A stretch of 10,051 bases of DNA. Origin: Sulfurimonas autotrophica. Lineage in GTDB: Bacteria > Campylobacterota > Campylobacteria > Campylobacterales > Sulfurimonadaceae. The notes below the pieces were generated by a model. That model was not told the origin of the DNA. It made no database searches and saw nothing but the letters and a program-made list of their open reading frames with translations. Made by a program: the position numbers and the translations under genes. Positions 6,191-10,051 of this stretch are shown here, one piece after another. How positions within the stretch are numbered: the first letter of the stretch is position 1; every line of letters starts with the position of its first letter. The DNA lies in contig DQUE01000169.1 of NCBI GenBank assembly GCA_015662405.1, forward strand, positions 1-10,051. Direction: 5' to 3'.

Positions 6191-6349
6191 GTGCTAATTA
6201 TAGCAAGCTTTTTATTAAGTGTGGGTGGATGTGGCTATAAAGCACCACCATATTATGAGCAGAGTACACCAAAAGAGGGTAAAAATGTGAAATTTATTAT
6301 GCAAAAGAGAAATTTTACAGATAATAATAGAAGTTGTGCACAAGAATGA
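6155..6349 (+). CDS. Small LptM-like lipoprotein
   Basis: From the TTG at 6155 the product has 64 residues: a basic start (MKRIKN), a hydrophobic segment (about 8-22), a lipobox SVGGC with the lipidated cysteine at 26, and a short polar tail. The mature start CGYKAPPYY keeps the C-G-x-K-x-P-x-Y pattern of LptM/YifL-type lipoproteins (E. coli CGLKGPLYF). LptM helps mature the LPS transporter LptD/LptE at the outer membrane; that role here is inference from a very short motif. The TTG start is chosen for GAGG at 6145-6148 and the good signal peptide. The last codons overlap nadB in an ATGA junction, so it is the first gene of a coupled operon. Its first 36 bases overlap the start of the divergent DciA-like gene. 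Alternatives are an unrelated small lipoprotein, or a GTG start at 6191. Confidence 0.72.
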   Translation: MKRIKNITTAFHVLIIASFLLSVGGCGYKAPPYYEQSTPKEGKNVKFIMQKRNFTDNNRSCAQE

Positions 6350-7797
6350 TAAAGTATGATGTAGTAATTATTGGAGCAGGTGTTGCAGGCTTGTATGCAA
6401 GTATGAATCTACCTGCGGATAAAAAAGTGCTTATAATAAATAAGCGGGAAACATTTAAGTGTAATACATTCTATGCACAAGGAGGCGTGGCTCTTGCTCG
6501 TGATGAGCAAGATATTCCTTTGCATATCAAGGATACACTTGCTGCGGGTGATGGTTTATGCGATCCACAGGCTGTTGATGTTTTGAGTCAAAATTCCCGT
6601 AAAGCGATTGATGATTTAATACTGCATGGTTTTCAATTTGACACAAATGAAGAAGGGGAACTCCTTTATACAAAAGAAGCAGCACACTCATGTGAGAGAA
6701 TTTTGCATGCAGGGGGGGATGCCACAGGACGTTATTTGCATCACTTTTTGCTTGAACATAATCCTCATGCGATGCTCAGTGATGCGAGAGTAGTTGATCT
6801 GCTTATAGATGATGGAGAGTGTTTTGGTGTGACAGTGCTTGATCATAGAGAGCGCAAGAATATCTATGCAAAAAATGTCATTATCGCAAGTGGTGGAGTG
6901 GGATCACTCTATGAGTATCATACAAATGCACCATGTATAAGTGCTGACATGCATGGGCTTTGTATTATGAAAGGTATAGCGCTTGATAGAATGGAGATGC
7001 TACAGTTTCATCCTACTGTTTTTGTCAATTCAAATAATGCACAAAAAATGCTTTTAACAGAAGCATTACGTGGTGAAGGTGCTACCATTGAAGATGAAGC
7101 GGGAAGGCGATTTTTATTTGATTATGATGAAAGAGGGGAACTCGCTTCACGTGATATTGTAAGTAAAGCGATATACAAGTATAAAAAAAAGACGGGTATG
7201 CATGTCTATTTGAATTGTGAAAATTTTGATGAAGCCTATTTTGAACATAGGTTTCCTAATATATGTAAAAATTTAAGAGCATTGGGCTTTAGAGTTCCTG
7301 CACAAAGAGTCCCAATATCTCCAGCTTTTCATTATGCTATAGGTGGAATTCGCACCGACTTACATGCAAGAGTTTTAAATGTAAAAAATCTTTATGCAGT
7401 TGGCGAAGTTGCTTCTACAAGAGTCCATGGAGCAAACAGACTCGCTTCTAACTCGCTGCTTGAAGGTTTGGTTTTTGCAAAAAGAGCAGTAGATGATATT
7501 ATAAAAAACAGTGATGAGGAGAAGATTTTTAAGGAGTTTACACTCAAAGATGAGGTAATGAGTCTCAAAGAGGATAAAGCTAAAAAAAATCAACTTCGAA
7601 GAGTAATGTGGGAAAATGTTTCAATTATTCGTACAAAAAGTGGATTAAATGATGCTTTATCAACAATTAATGCGATTTTAAATGAAAATATTGGTAAACT
7701 GTTAGAATTCCGTTTACTAACGGCAAAAGAGATAGTAGTATCTGCATTAAACAGAAGTGAATCAATAGGGGTTCACACAATACAAGAGGAGAATTAA
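6346..7797 (+). CDS. nadB: L-aspartate oxidase
   Basis: NadB is a cytoplasmic flavoenzyme that oxidises L-aspartate to iminoaspartate, which NadA condenses with dihydroxyacetone phosphate to make quinolinate for NAD. The 483-residue product shows the FAD-binding GAGVAG (10-15), NTFYAQGGVA (40-49), HAGGDATG (121-128), QFHPT (220-224), TEALRGEGA (238-246), SRDIVSKAI with the substrate Arg269, His329 in FHYAIGG, and GANRLASNSLLEG with Arg365. These separate it from fumarate reductase and succinate dehydrogenase flavoproteins, and no covalent-FAD histidine motif is needed. It is somewhat shorter than the E. coli enzyme (540) because the C-terminal helical domain is reduced. The ATG at 6346 is chosen because it gives the usual MIKYDVVIIGAG start; an upstream in-frame TTG (6334) adds only four residues. 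The ATG overlaps the lipoprotein stop, and no strong ribosome site is seen, so translation probably depends on coupling. nadA and nadC are not in the window. Confidence 0.97.
   Translation: MIKYDVVIIGAGVAGLYASMNLPADKKVLIINKRETFKCNTFYAQGGVALARDEQDIPLHIKDTLAAGDGLCDPQAVDVLSQNSRKAIDDLILHGFQFDTNEEGELLYTKEAAHSCERILHAGGDATGRYLHHFLLEHNPHAMLSDARVVDLLIDDGECFGVTVLDHRERKNIYAKNVIIASGGVGSLYEYHTNAPCISADMHGLCIMKGIALDRMEMLQFHPTVFVNSNNAQKMLLTEALRGEGATIEDEAGRRFLFDYDERGELASRDIVSKAIYKYKKKTGMHVYLNCENFDEAYFEHRFPNICKNLRALGFRVPAQRVPISPAFHYAIGGIRTDLHARVLNVKNLYAVGEVASTRVHGANRLASNSLLEGLVFAKRAVDDIIKNSDEEKIFKEFTLKDEVMSLKEDKAKKNQLRRVMWENVSIIRTKSGLNDALSTINAILNENIGKLLEFRLLTAKEIVVSALNRSESIGVHTIQEEN
7784..7791 (+). promoter_or_regulatory. 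Strong ribosome site for nhaD inside nadB
   Basis: AAGAGGAG lies at the very 3' end of nadB, 5 bases before the ATG at 7797. It is the best Shine-Dalgarno sequence in the window, so the antiporter is probably made at a higher rate than NadB from the same mRNA. Confidence 0.7.
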
Positions 7798-9104
7798 TGG
7801 AACATGAAGCAATAAACCTTGCGACAACTTGGGTAGGATGGCTTAGCTTAGCTGTTTTTGTTATAGCGTATTATTTTATCGCTACAGAAGAAAAATACGA
7901 GATAAACAAAGCAAAACCTGCACTCTTTGCAGGTACATTTATGTTTATGCTTATTGGTATTTATTATGCTATTAATGGTTTGAATCCTGATGGTTTGCAT
8001 GATGAGCTTGAAAAACTTATTTTAGAAATAGCTGAAATTTTCTTTTTCTTGCTTGTGGCAATGACTTTTATTGAAACACTTTTAGAACGTGGTGTTTTTG
8101 ATCTATTAAAGTATAAACTCGTCTCAAAAGGCTATAGCTATAAAAAGCTCTTTTGGTTAACTGGTCTGCTTGCATTTTTTATCTCTCCTGTAGCAGATAA
8201 CTTAACAACTGCTTTAATTCTCTCAACAGTACTTTTTACAATTGATAAAAAAAATATTGCTTTTTTAGTGCCAGGTGCAATAAATATTGTTGTAGCAGCC
8301 AATGCAGGTGGTGCTTGGTCTCCTTTTGGTGATATTACAACACTTATGGCATGGACTGCGCAAAAGGGTGAATTTGTGGACTTTTTGTCTCTTTTTCCTG
8401 CTTCTATTATTGGTTGGGTTGTTACGGCATTGTTACTCTCTTTGTCTGTTCCAGCAGGAAAACCACCATTTGACGCAGCAACAGAAAAAAAACCTGTTAT
8501 TCTTGATGGTGGAATGACAGTTGTATATTTGGGAGTTTTAACGATTGCTATTGCTGTTTTAGGGCATACATTTTTTCATTTTCCGGCAATGTGGGGTATG
8601 ATGTTTGGTTTGGCAATTTTAAAACTCTATGCGTTTCAGCTTGAACAATCAGGAAAAAGTAGTTTTAATGTCTATGTAAATATGGAAAAAGTAGAGAATG
8701 ATACACTGCTTTTCTTCTTTGGTATTCTCTCTGCTGTAGGAGCGTTGCACTTTTTGGGATTTTTAGAGTATATCCACCATCTGTATGACTTAATGGGGTC
8801 AACAACAGCAAATATAGGTGTTGGTTTCCTCTCTGCAATTGTAGATAATGTACCTGTTATGAGTGCGATTTTAAAATCCTCTCCAGCTATGGGGCTTGAT
8901 CAATGGCTACTTGTTACCATGACTGCTGGTATTGGAGGTAGTTTAATCTCATTTGGTTCTGCTGCAGGTGTAGGTGTTATGGGTAAACTTCGTGGTATTT
9001 ACACTTTTGGTTCTCATATGAAGCATGCATGGACAATTTTAGTAGGCTATATAGTTTCTATCCTTATCTGGTATGTGCAATTTGAAGTTATGGGACTCTA
9101 TTAA
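7797..9104 (+). CDS. nhaD: NhaD-type Na+/H+ antiporter
   Basis: NhaD proteins of the ion transporter superfamily exchange cytoplasmic Na+ (or Li+) for external protons across the inner membrane and help with salt and alkaline pH stress. The 435-residue product has about a dozen hydrophobic segments beginning near residue 13. It has the family's paired re-entrant motifs: SPVADNLTTALI (130-141) and NAGGAWSPFGDITT (169-182) in the first half, and AIVDNVPVM with Asp350-Asn351 followed by GGSLISFGSAAGVGVMG in the second. The two D-N pairs and the Gly-Ser-rich turns are typical ion-site features. The start overlaps the nadB stop by one base (TAATG) with a strong ribosome site. A terminator follows at 9115-9150. 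Other members of the superfamily (ArsB, CitT/DASS) are less likely because of these specific motifs. Ion preference cannot be read from the sequence. Confidence 0.93.
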   Translation: MEHEAINLATTWVGWLSLAVFVIAYYFIATEEKYEINKAKPALFAGTFMFMLIGIYYAINGLNPDGLHDELEKLILEIAEIFFFLLVAMTFIETLLERGVFDLLKYKLVSKGYSYKKLFWLTGLLAFFISPVADNLTTALILSTVLFTIDKKNIAFLVPGAINIVVAANAGGAWSPFGDITTLMAWTAQKGEFVDFLSLFPASIIGWVVTALLLSLSVPAGKPPFDAATEKKPVILDGGMTVVYLGVLTIAIAVLGHTFFHFPAMWGMMFGLAILKLYAFQLEQSGKSSFNVYVNMEKVENDTLLFFFGILSAVGALHFLGFLEYIHHLYDLMGSTTANIGVGFLSAIVDNVPVMSAILKSSPAMGLDQWLLVTMTAGIGGSLISFGSAAGVGVMGKLRGIYTFGSHMKHAWTILVGYIVSILIWYVQFEVMGLY

Positions 9105-9114
9105 TCTTTTTTTC

Positions 9115-9150
9115 ATATATTTCGAGTGAATACTCGGGATATATATTTTT
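9115..9150 (+). terminator. Intrinsic terminator after nhaD
   Basis: ATATATTTCGAGT (9115-9127) pairs along all 13 positions with ACTCGGGATATAT (9132-9144), including two G-T pairs, around a GAAT loop. One A and then five T (9146-9150) follow. It starts 11 bases after the nhaD stop and should end the lipoprotein-nadB-nhaD transcript. The minus strand has no T-run after the hairpin, so it works in one direction and separates guaA from this operon. Confidence 0.85.
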
Positions 9151-9192
9151 CATCTAGCAAATCAAACATTAATCTTATTTATTGTATTCTTT

Positions 9193-9198
9193 CATAAT
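9193..9198 (+). promoter_or_regulatory. Candidate -10 for guaA
   Basis: CATAAT (one base from TATAAT) lies 28 bases ahead of the guaA ATG, downstream of the nhaD terminator, where a promoter is needed. The surrounding DNA is T-rich, with TTGTAT at 9182-9187, but the spacing is too short for a classic -35. It does not match the gnTAwaAT form as well as the other promoters in the window. Confidence 0.3.
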
Positions 9199-9225
9199 TA
9201 TTCATAAAAGTAAAAGGCATTGCAA

Positions 9226-10051
9226 ATGACAAATGTTAGCATTATAGTTCTAGACTTTGGCTCTCAATATACACAACTTATAGCACGTCGTCTCCGTGAA
9301 GATAAAATATACTGTGAAATTCTCCCTTTTCATGCAAAAGCAGAAGATATAGCAGCAAAAAACCCTAAGGGTCTTATACTGAGTGGGGGACCCTCTTCTG
9401 TCTATAATGAAGATGCGTATGAAGTAGATCAGGCTATTTACAATATGGGAATTCCTATACTAGGAATTTGTTATGGAATGCAAAGAATTGCAGTAGATTT
9501 TGGTGGTTCGGTTATACGTTCTGATCATCATGAGTATGGAAAAGCAGAACTCGATATTGTTGGCTATCCTGATAATGTTTCACCTCTTTTTCAAGATTGT
9601 GACAATCATAGAGTTGTTTGGATGAGTCACTCAGACAGAGTTGAGAGACTTCCAGAAGGCTTTAGCGTAATTGCAACATCAGATAACTCTCCTTATGCGG
9701 CTATTGCTAATGATGAAAAACGTGTTTATGCACTCCAGTTCCACCCAGAAGTACAGCACTCTGAAGAGGGCTACTTAATGCTTCGTAATTTTGCAAAAAA
9801 TATTTGTGGTGTTACAGAAAAATGGAAAATGGAGCACTTTTTAAAACAACAAATTGCAGCGATTCGTGAGCGTGTTGGTGATGCTAAGGTGCTTTGTGGA
9901 TTAAGCGGAGGTGTTGACAGTTCTGTTGTTGCGGCAATGCTTTATGAAGCAATTGGTGAGCAACTTGTCCCTGTATTTGTTGATAACGGACTGTTACGCA
10001 AAGGTGAGCGTGAACAGGTTGAGGAGGTATTTAAAGTACATCTCAAAGCAC
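9226..10051 (+). CDS. guaA: GMP synthase (glutamine-hydrolysing), 5' part
   Basis: GuaA makes GMP from XMP, ATP and glutamine in the last step of guanine nucleotide synthesis in the cytoplasm. The visible 275 codons start MTNVSIIVLDFGSQYTQLIARR and cover the class I glutamine amidotransferase domain, with nucleophile Cys82 in GICYGMQ and His173/Glu175 in FHPEV, then the start of the ATP pyrophosphatase domain with the PP-loop SGGVDSS (227-233) and FVDNGLLRKGE. The C-terminal dimerisation part lies beyond the right edge, so the gene is cut by the window and not truncated in nature as far as can be seen. The ATG is supported by AAGG (9214-9217), 8 bases upstream, and by the family start. It has its own transcription unit after the nhaD terminator; no guanine riboswitch is seen in the short leader. 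Confidence 0.98.
   Translation, partial: MTNVSIIVLDFGSQYTQLIARRLREDKIYCEILPFHAKAEDIAAKNPKGLILSGGPSSVYNEDAYEVDQAIYNMGIPILGICYGMQRIAVDFGGSVIRSDHHEYGKAELDIVGYPDNVSPLFQDCDNHRVVWMSHSDRVERLPEGFSVIATSDNSPYAAIANDEKRVYALQFHPEVQHSEEGYLMLRNFAKNICGVTEKWKMEHFLKQQIAAIRERVGDAKVLCGLSGGVDSSVVAAMLYEAIGEQLVPVFVDNGLLRKGEREQVEEVFKVHLKA

Noticed and set aside
6334..6345. TTG at 6334 as nadB start
   Set aside because: It adds only MCTR ahead of the normal MIKYDVVIIGAG start, and the ATG at 6346 forms a classic ATGA stop-start overlap.
6346..7797. Fumarate reductase or succinate dehydrogenase flavoprotein
   Set aside because: The length, the HAGGDATG and ASNSLLEG motifs and the absence of partner subunits fit L-aspartate oxidase.
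7797..9104. Arsenite (ArsB) or dicarboxylate (CitT/DASS) transporter
   Set aside because: The specific SPVADNLTT, NAGGAWSPFGDITT and VDNVPVM motifs point to NhaD; no arsenic genes lie nearby.
1..10051. CRISPR array, insertion sequence, prophage or defence island
   Set aside because: No spaced direct repeats, transposase or integrase, or toxin/defence domains are seen; gene content is housekeeping with uniform base composition.

Overview
The window is AT-rich bacterial chromosome and carries ordinary housekeeping genes. It most likely comes from a member of the Campylobacterota (Epsilonproteobacteria), in the style of Sulfurimonas or Sulfurovum. Three observations support this. The -10 boxes fit the gnTAwaAT form known for sigma70 promoters of that group and lack a clear -35. 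A bamD-type lipoprotein gene sits directly before lon. The UvrC, NadB and small DUF721/DciA-like proteins read like those of this group. The species assignment is an inference, since no rRNA is present.

Positions 1-391 hold no convincing gene. The stretch contains three inverted repeats (83-101, 184-219, 285-315) and a good promoter at 365-372 for the tRNA-Phe gene (392-467, anticodon GAA, CCA encoded). A second, near-identical -10 box (526-533) precedes a plus-strand operon of bamD (outer-membrane assembly lipoprotein, 567-1304) and lon (ATP-dependent protease, 1324-3741), separated by 19 bases. The 201-base gap 3742-3942 between the convergent lon and uvrC holds two small hairpins, a minus-strand TATAAT and a 42-codon open stretch that may be a gene remnant.

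The minus strand carries a two-gene unit: a DUF721/DciA-like protein (5708-6190) followed by uvrC (3943-5745), overlapping by 38 bases. Head-to-head with it, and overlapping its first 36 bases, starts a tightly packed plus-strand operon. This consists of a small LptM-like lipoprotein (6155-6349), nadB for L-aspartate oxidase (6346-7797, ATGA overlap) and an NhaD-type Na+/H+ antiporter (7797-9104, TAATG overlap). A strong hairpin-plus-T terminator (9115-9150) closes that operon. guaA for GMP synthase begins at 9226 and runs off the right edge.

The genes serve envelope assembly (bamD, LptM-like), protein quality control (lon), nucleotide excision repair (uvrC), NAD synthesis (nadB), ion and pH homeostasis (nhaD) and purine synthesis (guaA). 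I see no mobile element, CRISPR array, defence system or other accessory island. The points worth a second look are architectural: the overlapping divergent start region, a possible leaderless mRNA for the DciA-like gene, the unusual operon partnership of an LptM-like lipoprotein with nadB and nhaD, and the unexplained hairpins and gene ghost in the spacers.
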